A DNA stretch of 64,000 nt from Bacillota bacterium. Its GTDB lineage: Bacteria; Bacillota; Clostridia; Lachnospirales; Cellulosilyticaceae. Position 1 is the stretch's first letter, and each line of letters opens with the position of its first letter. Shown here piece after piece: positions 52,368 to 60,721 of this stretch. The stretch is taken from positions 124,001 through 188,000 of the forward strand of contig JAEWMQ010000095.1 of NCBI GenBank assembly GCA_023393125.1, given 5' to 3'. The position numbers and the translations under genes were made by a program. The notes under the pieces are model-generated. The model was not told the origin of the DNA. It searched no databases and saw only the letters and a list, made by a program, of their open reading frames with translations.

Positions 52368-53155
52368 GTTTATATAAGCATTCTATATGGGAAGTGATTC
52401 AAAGTACATTTACGAAACCTATATGGGACAAAATCTGGCCAGCACTTGGAGATACCCTTTATATGGTTATCATCTCTACGATTTTTACATTAATCATTGG
52501 ACTCATACTGGGACTGATATTAGTCCTAACGAGTAGAGAAGGCTTACATCCTATTCCTTGGATTAACGGTCTATTAGGAATAGCCATTAACTGCTTAAGG
52601 TCTTTGCCCCAAATGATAGTCATTATACTCATGCTCCCCATAGCAAGGTTAATTGTAGGTAAAGCCTATGGGTCTAATGCATGTATTATTGCACTGGTTG
52701 CAAGTTGTGTGCCTATGTTTGCAAGATTAGTAGAAAGTAGCGTTTTAGAGGTTGAGAAAGGAAAAGTAGAAGCTGCTAGAGCAATGGGGGCAGGAAATAT
52801 TAGAATCTTACTTACAGTCATGCTTCCTGAGGCATTGCCATCACTTATTAGAGCTTTCACTGTGGCTGTTATCGCCGTGATTTCTATGACTGCTTTAGCA
52901 GGTAGTTTTGGCGCAGGAGGTATAGGAGATATTGCAGTAAGGTTTGGCTTTAATAGATTCCAACATGACGTTTTATTAGCAACCGTTTTGGTACTAATTG
53001 TGATTGTACAGTTGGTTCAAGCAGCAGGGGATTTTATATCTAAATTACTTTTGAAGAAATGGCATTTAATAAATTCAGCTCAGAGGGAAAGTAGTAAAAG
53101 TTTAAAAAAGACACTGATTTTACTTTTCAAAGGAAGTAGCTATCAGAAGTCATAA
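52364..53155 (+). CDS. metI: MetI-like ABC transporter permease
   Basis: A 263-residue permease of the MetI family with five to six helices (start near LYMVIISTIFTLIIGLILGLIL). It has the EAA-type loop VEAARAMGAGNIRILLTVMLPEALP and TALAGSFGAGGIGDIAVRFGF, both typical. The start is TTG at 52364, overlapping the ATPase stop by four bases, with GGAAGGTGAG upstream. It is longer than E. coli MetI (217) owing to both ends. It acts with the flanking ATPase and lipoprotein. Confidence 0.88.
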   Translation: MSLYKHSIWEVIQSTFTKPIWDKIWPALGDTLYMVIISTIFTLIIGLILGLILVLTSREGLHPIPWINGLLGIAINCLRSLPQMIVIILMLPIARLIVGKAYGSNACIIALVASCVPMFARLVESSVLEVEKGKVEAARAMGAGNIRILLTVMLPEALPSLIRAFTVAVIAVISMTALAGSFGAGGIGDIAVRFGFNRFQHDVLLATVLVLIVIVQLVQAAGDFISKLLLKKWHLINSAQRESSKSLKKTLILLFKGSSYQKS

Positions 53156-53182
53156 AAATAAAAAATAGAAGGAGTGATTAGA

Positions 53183-54064
53183 ATGAAAAAAAGATTATTT
53201 CTAGGAGCAGTTACATTAGGATTAATGACAGCTTTAGTGGGGTGTGGTGTAGAAACTGAGACCAATAGTGCAAAGGTTAATACAGAGAAGGAAACGGCAG
53301 CTAGTGCAGGAACTGAAAGTGAAAATAAGACAGATACTGTAGAAACAACTAAGCTAATTGGTCTAGCTGACCTTGTTCCACATAATGAACTGATAGAGCT
53401 AGTGAAACCCATATTAAGTAAGCAAGGGATTGAAGTAGAGATCGTTTCAACTGCAGCTGATGCCACTTGGCTAGATAAACTTAATGGAGAAGAAGCAGAG
53501 TTTGCATTTTTTGCACATTGGCCTTATGTAAAAGAGTATAACGAAGCCAATGGATCTAAGATTGCAAATGCAGGAAATATTCACGTAGAGCCTATATCAG
53601 CTTATTCAAATTATTATCAAAGCGTAGATGAAGTACCGGATAATGCTAAGTTTGTAATTCCAAATGATGCAACTAATGAATATAGAGCACTAAAGATTAT
53701 TGAAAAGGCAGGATTCATTAAATTAGATCCTAATCTTAAGGAGCTTAAGGCTTCTGTTAAAGACATCGTGGAGTATATAAAACCTATTGAAATTACAGAG
53801 ATTGAATCTATCCAAATTATTGGGCTTGCACAAGACTTTGATGTATATATTACCAATACGAATAAGGCACTTGAAGCAGGTGTAGATACAACCAAATATC
53901 TTTTTAGAGAAGATGCTAATTCGCCTTATGCCAATATTATAGCGGTAAAAGAAGAAAAGCTAGAGGATCCCGCAATTAAAGCTTTAGTCGAAGCACTTCG
54001 CTCAGACGAGGTTAAAAAGTTTATTGAAGAAAAGTATAATGGTGCAGTTATTCCAGCTCAGTAG
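53183..54064 (+). CDS. metQ: MetQ/NlpA-family substrate-binding lipoprotein
   Basis: A lipoprotein of about 293 residues. The signal peptide ends in the lipobox TALVGC, followed by a Glu/Thr-rich linker and a MetQ-type domain (LADLVPHNELIELVKPILSKQGI; AFFAHWPYVKEYNE; IPNDATNEYRALKIIEKAGFIKL; YITNTNKALEAGVD). In typical MetQ the motif is FQH-x-PYL; here it reads FAHWPYV, which suggests a related but different ligand. The ATG at 53183 follows GAAGGAGTGA. It completes a MetNIQ importer inside the nitrogenase-like locus. Confidence 0.86.
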   Translation: MKKRLFLGAVTLGLMTALVGCGVETETNSAKVNTEKETAASAGTESENKTDTVETTKLIGLADLVPHNELIELVKPILSKQGIEVEIVSTAADATWLDKLNGEEAEFAFFAHWPYVKEYNEANGSKIANAGNIHVEPISAYSNYYQSVDEVPDNAKFVIPNDATNEYRALKIIEKAGFIKLDPNLKELKASVKDIVEYIKPIEITEIESIQIIGLAQDFDVYITNTNKALEAGVDTTKYLFREDANSPYANIIAVKEEKLEDPAIKALVEALRSDEVKKFIEEKYNGAVIPAQ

Positions 54065-54138
54065 AATAGATACAATCTAAAACGAAAAGATTAAGTATCT
54101 CACTAAATAATTAAATAAAAGTAGGGAGTGAATAGGTG

Positions 54139-54996
54139 ATGGCAAAAGAAACAATAAGACAGGTGGCAATCTATGGAAAGGGAGGAATTGGTAAGTCGAC
54201 GACTACACAAAATCTGACAGCTGGTTTGGCTGAATTAGGTAAGAAGATTATGATAGTAGGTTGTGACCCAAAGGCTGATTCAACCAGATTATTACTTGGA
54301 GGCCTGGCTCAAAAGACAGTACTTGATACCATCAGGGATGAGGGTGAAGATATAGAGCTAAGCACTATTTTAAAAACAGGCTTCAAAGGCATTAAATGTG
54401 TAGAATCAGGCGGCCCAGAACCAGGTGTAGGATGTGCAGGACGTGGGATTATTACTTCTATTAATACATTAGAACGATTAGAAGCTTACACAGAAGATTT
54501 AGACTATGTTTTTTATGATGTACTTGGTGATGTTGTATGTGGTGGTTTTGCAATGCCTATTCGTGAAGGAAAGGCAAAGGAAATTTATATTGTGGCATCA
54601 GGTGAAATGATGGCATTGTATGCAGCTAATAATATTTCAAAAGGTATTCAAAAGTATGCTAATAAAGGTGGCACTAGATTAGGGGGGATCATCTGTAACA
54701 GTAGAAATGTAGATAGAGAACTAGATCTTCTTAGAGCTTTTTCTAAAGAGCTTGGAACTCAGCTGATTCATTTTGTACCAAGAGATAATGTAGTACAAAG
54801 GGCAGAAATTAGAAAGAAAACCGTTATAGAATATGACCAAGCGGCCCATCAAGCTGATGAATATCGAGAATTAGCAAAACACATTGATGAAAATGACAAG
54901 TTTGTTATTCCGAAGCCTATGTCTCAAGAAAGACTAGAAGAAATCCTTATTGAGTATGGTCTAATGGATGGTTTAGCAGATGATTATAAAATTTAA
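54139..54996 (+). CDS. nifH: Nitrogenase iron protein-like reductase (NifH-like)
   Basis: A protein of about 285 residues closely resembling the NifH homodimer that transfers electrons to component 1 with ATP hydrolysis. The P-loop is GKGGIGKS (13-20). Cys99 (GVGCAGRGI) and Cys134 (DVVCGGFAMP) are the [4Fe-4S] ligands corresponding to Azotobacter Cys97 and Cys132, with Arg102 one turn away. Start GTG at 54136 or ATG at 54139. Only one NifH-like gene is present, so it must serve both component 1 pairs, and perhaps cofactor maturation, unless others exist elsewhere in the genome. It is close to NifX-like and NifB-like genes. Confidence 0.93.
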   Translation: MAKETIRQVAIYGKGGIGKSTTTQNLTAGLAELGKKIMIVGCDPKADSTRLLLGGLAQKTVLDTIRDEGEDIELSTILKTGFKGIKCVESGGPEPGVGCAGRGIITSINTLERLEAYTEDLDYVFYDVLGDVVCGGFAMPIREGKAKEIYIVASGEMMALYAANNISKGIQKYANKGGTRLGGIICNSRNVDRELDLLRAFSKELGTQLIHFVPRDNVVQRAEIRKKTVIEYDQAAHQADEYRELAKHIDENDKFVIPKPMSQERLEEILIEYGLMDGLADDYKI

Positions 54997-55019
54997 GTAA
55001 AAAATAAGGGGGCATTTAA

Positions 55020-55364
55020 GTGACCTATAAAGTAGCTTTGGCTAGTAGTGATGGCATAGTTGTTAATAGACATTTTGGCAGGAGCGAGAAGTTTCAAATC
55101 TATGAAATTAATGAGGCGCATGAAGCTAAGTTTATAGAAGAGAGAGAGAATACGCCTTCCTGTCAAGAATTTGAGCATTCTGAGGAAGCGTTACTTAAGA
55201 CGATTGAAGTCATCAAGGATTGCCGAATTGTATTTGTTTCCCGTATTGGCGTAGGAGCGTATGATGAACTTCGTAGACATGGAATAGAAGCCTTTGAAAT
55301 GGCTAGAGAAGTTAATGAAATTATTGAAAAATTAAAGAAAACCAATATTAAGTATTTAAGTTAA
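55020..55364 (+). CDS. NifX/NafY-domain protein (FeMo-cofactor-binding family)
   Basis: A 114-residue protein of the dinitrogenase iron-molybdenum cofactor family (VALASSDGIVVNRHFGRSEKFQIYEI, VIKDCRIVFVSRIGVGAYDELRRHGIEAFEM). This RNase H-like domain is often fused to the C-terminus of NifB or free as NifX, and binds NifB-co. Here it is a separate gene, starting with GTG at 55020 after AAGGGGG and ending 19 bases before nifB. It probably carries the Fe-S cofactor precursor from NifB to component 1. Confidence 0.88.
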   Translation: MTYKVALASSDGIVVNRHFGRSEKFQIYEINEAHEAKFIEERENTPSCQEFEHSEEALLKTIEVIKDCRIVFVSRIGVGAYDELRRHGIEAFEMAREVNEIIEKLKKTNIKYLS

Positions 55365-55383
55365 TGAAGAAAGGGGTGGAGAA

Positions 55384-56283
55384 ATGCCTGAAGTAGGAAC
55401 ACATAAATATGATGATGATTTTGATCATCTATTTAAGAATCATCCTTGTTTAAGTAAAGCAGCCCATCATACCAGTGGGAGAATTCATTTGCCTGTGAGC
55501 CCTACTTGTAATATTCAGTGCAAATTTTGCAAAAGAGGATTTAATAAATCAGATATTAGGCCAGGTGTAAGTTCGCTCCTTTTGCGGCCAGAAGAAACAC
55601 CAGCTGTTTTGGAAAAAGCACTTGGCCTTTGCCCAGAAATTAAGGTAGTAGGTATTGCAGGACCTGGAGATACACTTGCTACTGATTGTGCCATAGAGAC
55701 TTTTGAGGCTGTAAAGAAAACGCATCCAGAGCTACTTAGCTGTTTAAGCACAAATGGACTTCGATTATATGAGAAGGTAGAGCGGTTAAAAGAAGTAGGT
55801 GTAGATTCTATCACAGTTACAGTTAATGCAATAGACCCCTATATTTTGACGCAGATTATAGATTATGTCATAGATGAAAATGGGAATAAGTTAGTTGGAG
55901 TTGAGGCAGCTAATACATTAATAACTGCCCAGCTAAAAGGGATTAAGCGAGCAGCTGAACTAGGTATACTTGTGAAAATTAATAGTGTACTTATTCCAGG
56001 CGTTAATGATGAACATATCAAAGACATTGCAAAGGTTACTAAGGAAGTTGGAGCGAGAATATTAAACATTATTCCACTTATACCTCAGTATGAACTAAGC
56101 CATATCAAGGCGCCAAGCTGCAACTTACTTGAAAAGGTGAGAGAGGAAGCTGGAGAATATTTAGATGTATTTAGACATTGCAAGCACTGCAGGGCAGATG
56201 CCTGTGGTATACCTGGCAAAGGACAAAGCTTACATAAGGAGCTATATGATAAAGAAGTTGTAGAGACCTTTTCTCACGGTTAG
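55384..56283 (+). CDS. nifB: NifB-like radical SAM cofactor synthase
   Basis: A 299-residue radical SAM protein that in nitrogenase systems makes the Fe8S9C cluster (NifB-co). The SAM cluster motif C-x3-C-x2-C is Cys42, Cys46, Cys49 (TCNIQCKFC), after HLPVSPTC. The conserved GPGDTLA, NTLITAQLKGI, KINSVLIPG and a C-terminal HCKHCRADACG are present. The NifX domain is missing but supplied by the preceding gene. NifB here implies that component 1 carries a complex cofactor, as in methylthio-alkane reductases, not simply [4Fe-4S] clusters. GAAAGGGG precedes the ATG. Confidence 0.93.
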   Translation: MPEVGTHKYDDDFDHLFKNHPCLSKAAHHTSGRIHLPVSPTCNIQCKFCKRGFNKSDIRPGVSSLLLRPEETPAVLEKALGLCPEIKVVGIAGPGDTLATDCAIETFEAVKKTHPELLSCLSTNGLRLYEKVERLKEVGVDSITVTVNAIDPYILTQIIDYVIDENGNKLVGVEAANTLITAQLKGIKRAAELGILVKINSVLIPGVNDEHIKDIAKVTKEVGARILNIIPLIPQYELSHIKAPSCNLLEKVREEAGEYLDVFRHCKHCRADACGIPGKGQSLHKELYDKEVVETFSHG

Positions 56284-56375
56284 ACCTACAAGAAAAACAA
56301 GTGAAGAATACAATAGGCAGAAAGCTAGGGCGATATAAGGCTGTATAGCTAATGAGACTATAAATGGAGGTAATC

Positions 56376-57854
56376 ATGAGTAAATTAAATTTAGATTTAC
56401 CAGAAGTAGCAATTCGTGAGACAAGGCTGGGCTCTATTACGGGCTATTGTGGCAGTGCTAAGGATTTAGTGGGATGTTCACGTTGTGGTAAGTTAAAGGA
56501 AGGTAATCATCAGTTTAATCAAACCATAGGATGTTCAGTATCTCAGGCTATCTGTACGGTTATCCTTATTCAAGATGCAGCAGTAATAAGTCATGGACCA
56601 ATAGGCTGTCTAGGCTGTTTGCATGAGTTTGATTTTACTTATCAGCAAAATGGTGACTTAAGAGGCGTAAGTAATCCGACGCAAAGAAAGCTTTTTTCCA
56701 CAGATATTGAAGAAAAAGATACAATCTATGGAGGCAGTCAAAAGCTGAGAGAGGCTGTCAAAGAAGTTTATGAAAAAGTAAATCCTAAAGTGATCTTTGT
56801 AGCAACAACTTGCGCTGTAGGTATTATTGGGGATGATGTAGAAGCTATCACAGATGAACTACAGGAGGAATTAGGTATTCCGATTATTGGCATCTACTGC
56901 GAAGGCTTTAGATCAAAGATTTGGACCACTGGTTTTGATGCAGGTTATCATGCTGTTGCTAGAAAACTTATTAAGCCAGCAACGAAAAAACAAGAAGACT
57001 TAGTAAATGTCATTAATTTCTGGGGCTCAGATGTTTTTGGAAAATGGTTTAAGGAATTAGGCATTAGACCTAACTATGTCACACCTTATTCTACAGTAGA
57101 GCAGCTAGAACATAGTTCTGAAGCTATTGCTAGTATACAGATTTGTGCTACTTTAGGGTCTTACCTTGGAGCAGCTTTAGAGCAAAAATTCGGAGTTCCT
57201 GAAATAAAGACTTCTGCACCTTATGGCATTGAACAAACAGATAGATGGTTTAGAGAATTAGGAAAGCTGACCCATAAAGAAAAGGAAGTAGAAATCTTTT
57301 TGCAAAAACAAAAGGAGGAATGGCTTCCAAAGATTGCAGAAGTAAGAAGTAAGCTAGAAGGAAAAACAGCTTATGTAACAGGTGGAGCCTCTCATGGGCA
57401 TTCACTACTGGCAGTATTAAATGAACTAGGCATGAAAGGTGTAGGAGCTGCTATTTTCCACCATGATCCACTTTATGATAATGAATCCGTAGAAGCAGAT
57501 GCTCTTGGGCATGTGGTTGACGACTATGGTGATGTACCTAATTACAATGTATGTAATAAACAGGAGTATCAACTTGTTAACTCTCTTAATAAAGTGAAAC
57601 CAGATGTCCTTCTAGCAAGACATGGCGGTATGACCCTTTGGGGCGCTAAGTTTGGTATTCCATCTTTACTTATTGGAGATGAACATTTCTCTATGGGATA
57701 TGAGGGAATTGTAAATTATGGGAATAAGTTATTAGAAGTAACTGAGAATGATGAGTTTGTTAAGAACTTTTCTAAGCATGCTATTAATCCTTATACCAAG
57801 TGGTGGCTAGAACAAGAATCTGGTAAGTTTTTAGGAGGTAAACAAAATGGCTAA
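56376..57854 (+). CDS. Nitrogenase-like component 1 alpha subunit (NifD-like), set 2
   Basis: A NifD-superfamily protein of about 492 residues. P-cluster cysteines are Cys53 (TIGCSVSQ), Cys78 (SHGPIGC) and Cys146 (TTCAVGIIGDD); the cofactor Cys is Cys257 (IQICATLGSY). The Gln191 and His195 positions are Trp183 and Phe187, and His437 lies in GDEHF, all as in set 1. Extra cysteines are Cys25, Cys34, Cys37, Cys60 and Cys81. It shares the set 1 layout but is clearly diverged, so substrates may differ. The ATG at 56376 follows TGGAGG. It overlaps its beta partner by 8 bases. Confidence 0.88.
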   Translation: MSKLNLDLPEVAIRETRLGSITGYCGSAKDLVGCSRCGKLKEGNHQFNQTIGCSVSQAICTVILIQDAAVISHGPIGCLGCLHEFDFTYQQNGDLRGVSNPTQRKLFSTDIEEKDTIYGGSQKLREAVKEVYEKVNPKVIFVATTCAVGIIGDDVEAITDELQEELGIPIIGIYCEGFRSKIWTTGFDAGYHAVARKLIKPATKKQEDLVNVINFWGSDVFGKWFKELGIRPNYVTPYSTVEQLEHSSEAIASIQICATLGSYLGAALEQKFGVPEIKTSAPYGIEQTDRWFRELGKLTHKEKEVEIFLQKQKEEWLPKIAEVRSKLEGKTAYVTGGASHGHSLLAVLNELGMKGVGAAIFHHDPLYDNESVEADALGHVVDDYGDVPNYNVCNKQEYQLVNSLNKVKPDVLLARHGGMTLWGAKFGIPSLLIGDEHFSMGYEGIVNYGNKLLEVTENDEFVKNFSKHAINPYTKWWLEQESGKFLGGKQNG

Positions 57855-59181
57855 TACAATTGAACAACAGAGAATTACCTGTGCTATAGGAGCACTTCAA
57901 ACTGTAACGGCCATTGAGAAGGCTGTACCTATCTTACATTCAGGCCCTGGTTGCGGCATGATGGTAAGCCGCTTTTTTGAAAGAGCAACAGGTTATGCAG
58001 GAGGAAATACAGCGCCTTGTACGAATTTCTCAGAGAAAGAAGTAGTCTTTGGCGGACTTGATAAGCTAAGAAAAAACATTGAAAATACCTACAAAGTATT
58101 AGATACAGATTTGCAAGTTGTACTCACTGGCTGTACTTCAGCCATCGTTGGAGATGACATTGAGTCTGTCGTTAATGAATTTGTAGCACAAGGAAAACCT
58201 ATTGTTCATGTAGAGACGGCAGGATTTACTTCAAGTAACATTGTGGCGCATAGCAAGGTTGTAAATGCTATTATTGATCAGTTTGTTGATAGCAATTATG
58301 ACAAAACCAAAGGAAAGAATAAAAAATTAGTTAATCTCTTTGCCTCCATTCCTTATCAAGATCAATTTTGGAAGGGAAATCTATTTGAATTCAAGTATTT
58401 ATTAGAAGGGCTTGGATTAGAAGTCAATATTTTATTTGGTCCTTATTCAGATGGCGTTGATGAGTGGAAGACTATTCCACAGGCTAACTTCAATATTTTA
58501 GTATCTCCTTGGTTTGGAAAAGAGATTGTTAAGAACTTAGAAAAGAAATATCAGCAGCCTTTCTTTGAATTCCCTTATTTACCTATTGGGGCTAATGAAA
58601 CAGAAAAATTCCTTGAAGGAGTTCTAGCTTTTGCCAGTGGGCAAGGTGCGGCATTAGATGAAGCTCAGGCTAAGCAATTTATTGGTAGAGAAATAAAGGC
58701 CTACTATGCAGAAATTGATAGTTTAGCTACTTTTCTTACAGAGTTCCGTTATGGGTTACCTAGCTTTGCTCATATTATTGGAGATGCTAGCTATGTCCTT
58801 GGCTTATCTAAGTTTTTACTTCATGAAGTAGGTATTGTACCTAAAGAAGTTTTTGTAGCGGATAAGACACCTGTATCTCAGCAAGAAAGAGTAAAGGAAA
58901 TATTAAAGACAACTTCAGATAAGAAAGAAATACCACTATACTTCACACCTAGTGGAGGAGAAGCGCAGGAAATCATTAGAGGAGCAGAGCATCCAGGAAG
59001 AGGTATTCTATTAGGTGCAGGTTGGGATAAATATCTAGCCAAAGAAAAAGGGTATGATTTCTTATCTATAGAAAATCCTTCTCCTTATCGCCTGGTATTA
59101 ACTACTGGCTATGTAGGTTTCAAGGGCGGACTAAGGCTCATAGAGGATATTTATGATGTAGTTCTTGCTAGTTATAAGTAA
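57847..59181 (+). CDS. Nitrogenase-like component 1 beta subunit (NifK-like), set 2
   Basis: A 444-residue NifK-superfamily protein. P-cluster cysteines are Cys12 (TCAIGAL), Cys36 (SGPGC) and Cys96 (LTGCTSAIVGDD). It lacks the N-terminal extension of NifK and resembles the set 1 beta subunit along its length (VNAIIDQFV, VSPWFGKEIVKNLEKKY, FRYGLPSFAHIIGDASY, TGYVGFKGGLRLIEDIY). It is translationally coupled to the alpha gene and followed by a strong terminator that ends the nitrogenase-like part of the locus. Confidence 0.88.
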   Translation: MANTIEQQRITCAIGALQTVTAIEKAVPILHSGPGCGMMVSRFFERATGYAGGNTAPCTNFSEKEVVFGGLDKLRKNIENTYKVLDTDLQVVLTGCTSAIVGDDIESVVNEFVAQGKPIVHVETAGFTSSNIVAHSKVVNAIIDQFVDSNYDKTKGKNKKLVNLFASIPYQDQFWKGNLFEFKYLLEGLGLEVNILFGPYSDGVDEWKTIPQANFNILVSPWFGKEIVKNLEKKYQQPFFEFPYLPIGANETEKFLEGVLAFASGQGAALDEAQAKQFIGREIKAYYAEIDSLATFLTEFRYGLPSFAHIIGDASYVLGLSKFLLHEVGIVPKEVFVADKTPVSQQERVKEILKTTSDKKEIPLYFTPSGGEAQEIIRGAEHPGRGILLGAGWDKYLAKEKGYDFLSIENPSPYRLVLTTGYVGFKGGLRLIEDIYDVVLASYK

Positions 59182-59235
59182 TCAAAAAGTAAATAGGAGA
59201 AAATCATAATGAATCAAAGGTTGACTAGAGAACTA

Positions 59236-59282
59236 GAGACCTTAGTAAGTAGGCAGATGTTTATTTACTAAGGTCTTTTTTG
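59236..59282 (+). terminator. Terminator after the second NifK-like gene
   Basis: AGACCTTAGTAA pairs with TTACTAAGGTCT, followed by a run of T. Confidence 0.93.
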
Positions 59283-59347
59283 CATCAAAAATAAGGGAAA
59301 GTAGTCATGCAAACCCAATCAATTAAATAATAAAAGGAGGCAATGAT

Positions 59348-60664
59348 ATGTCAGAATATAAATTTGATACATTAAAAGTTAGAGGTGGATATAATCCTAT
59401 AGATCACAATTATGCAGTGTCAGTACCTATTTATGCAACAGCATCCTATGAGGTAGAAACGACAGAACGTTTTGATAGATTAAGAAGTGGAGCAGAATTA
59501 GGATACCTCTATAGCAGAATTGGTAATCCAACTGTAAGCGTATTAGAAGAAAGAGTAGCACAGCTAGAGGGAGGTAGTGCAGCTGTAGCTGTAGCCTCAG
59601 GAATGGCAGCCATTACTTATGCACTTCTTAATGTAGCCCAAGGTGGAGGTAGAATACTAACTACCCATCAACTTTATGGTGGAACGGTAGATGCGATTAA
59701 AAAGCTTTATCCTGCCTCTGGTATTGCTATTGATAAGATTGATAGTGATAGCAGTATAGAAGAAATTACAAGTGCTATAAAGGAAGATACAAAAGCCATC
59801 TTTATAGAGAGTATTAGTAACCCTAATGCCGTTTTAGTCGATATTGAAGCCATTGCCAAGGTTGCCCATGACCATGATATTCCCCTTATTGTAGATAACA
59901 CTTTTGCCACATCTTACTTATTTAACCCTATTTCTCATGGAGCAGATGTGGTTGTCTATTCTGCTACTAAAGCACTTAATGGTCATGGCAATGCCATAGC
60001 TGGTCTTATTGTGGAAAGTGGTAAGTTTAATTGGGCAAATGGGAAGTTCCCTCAATTTACAGAGAAGCAATATACTCTAAGAGATCTTAATGATGTAGAA
60101 AGAAGCTTTGTAGAAGCCTTTCCAGGTGCTAGCTTCGTGACTAGAATCCGCCTTGAATATCTAGCTTATTTTGGCGCAGTGCTAGGGCCATTTGATGCCT
60201 ATTTAATACTGATTGGTTTAGAAACGCTATCAGAACGTGTGGCGAAGCAAGTAGCTAACACAGAGAAAGTGATTACATTTTTAAAAGGACATCCAGCAGT
60301 GGCATGGGTAAGTTACCCTACATTAGAAGAAAGTCCTTATAAAGCTTTAGCAGATAAGTATTTTCCAAAAGGAGTTGGGTCTACTTTTACCTTTGGATTT
60401 AATGGAGATGATGAACAAATTAGTAAGCTAATTAGTTCAGTGAAGCTTTTTAGTTATCAAGCTAATGTGGGAGATGCCAGGTCACTGATTATTAATTCGC
60501 CAAAGACTACACATGGAGAATTAACTGCTGAGGAACAAAAGCTAGCCAAGATTACCCCTGAAACTATTCGCCTATCTATTGGACTAGAAGATGCAGATGA
60601 TTTAATTAATGATTTAGAGCAGGCTTTTGAGATTGCAACTCATACAAATAAATCAGAAGAGTAA
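59348..60664 (+). CDS. metY: O-acetylhomoserine sulfhydrylase (MetY)
   Basis: A 438-residue PLP enzyme of the Cys/Met metabolism family that joins O-acetylhomoserine with sulfide or methanethiol to give homocysteine or methionine. Motifs are YSRIGNPTVSVLEERVAQLEGG, ASGMAAITYA, VDNTFATSYL, the PLP Lys in YSATKALNGHG and a C-terminal SIGLEDADDLI. The length fits MetY (about 430) better than MetB (about 380). GGAGGCAATG precedes the ATG. In the known methylthio-alkane reductase pathway released methanethiol is captured by this enzyme, so its position next to two reductase sets is meaningful. Confidence 0.94.
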   Translation: MSEYKFDTLKVRGGYNPIDHNYAVSVPIYATASYEVETTERFDRLRSGAELGYLYSRIGNPTVSVLEERVAQLEGGSAAVAVASGMAAITYALLNVAQGGGRILTTHQLYGGTVDAIKKLYPASGIAIDKIDSDSSIEEITSAIKEDTKAIFIESISNPNAVLVDIEAIAKVAHDHDIPLIVDNTFATSYLFNPISHGADVVVYSATKALNGHGNAIAGLIVESGKFNWANGKFPQFTEKQYTLRDLNDVERSFVEAFPGASFVTRIRLEYLAYFGAVLGPFDAYLILIGLETLSERVAKQVANTEKVITFLKGHPAVAWVSYPTLEESPYKALADKYFPKGVGSTFTFGFNGDDEQISKLISSVKLFSYQANVGDARSLIINSPKTTHGELTAEEQKLAKITPETIRLSIGLEDADDLINDLEQAFEIATHTNKSEE

Positions 60665-60721
60665 GTATCAGTTCAGCTTATAGTATGAGTAATAAAATAA
60701 TTGAAAAGTTGAGGGGGAAAT

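Noticed and set aside
48455..59181. A conventional N2-fixation (nif) operon
   Set aside because: Alpha-Gln191 and alpha-His195 equivalents are Trp and Phe in both sets, no nifE, nifN or nifV is present, and regulation is by SAM riboswitches with methionine genes around.
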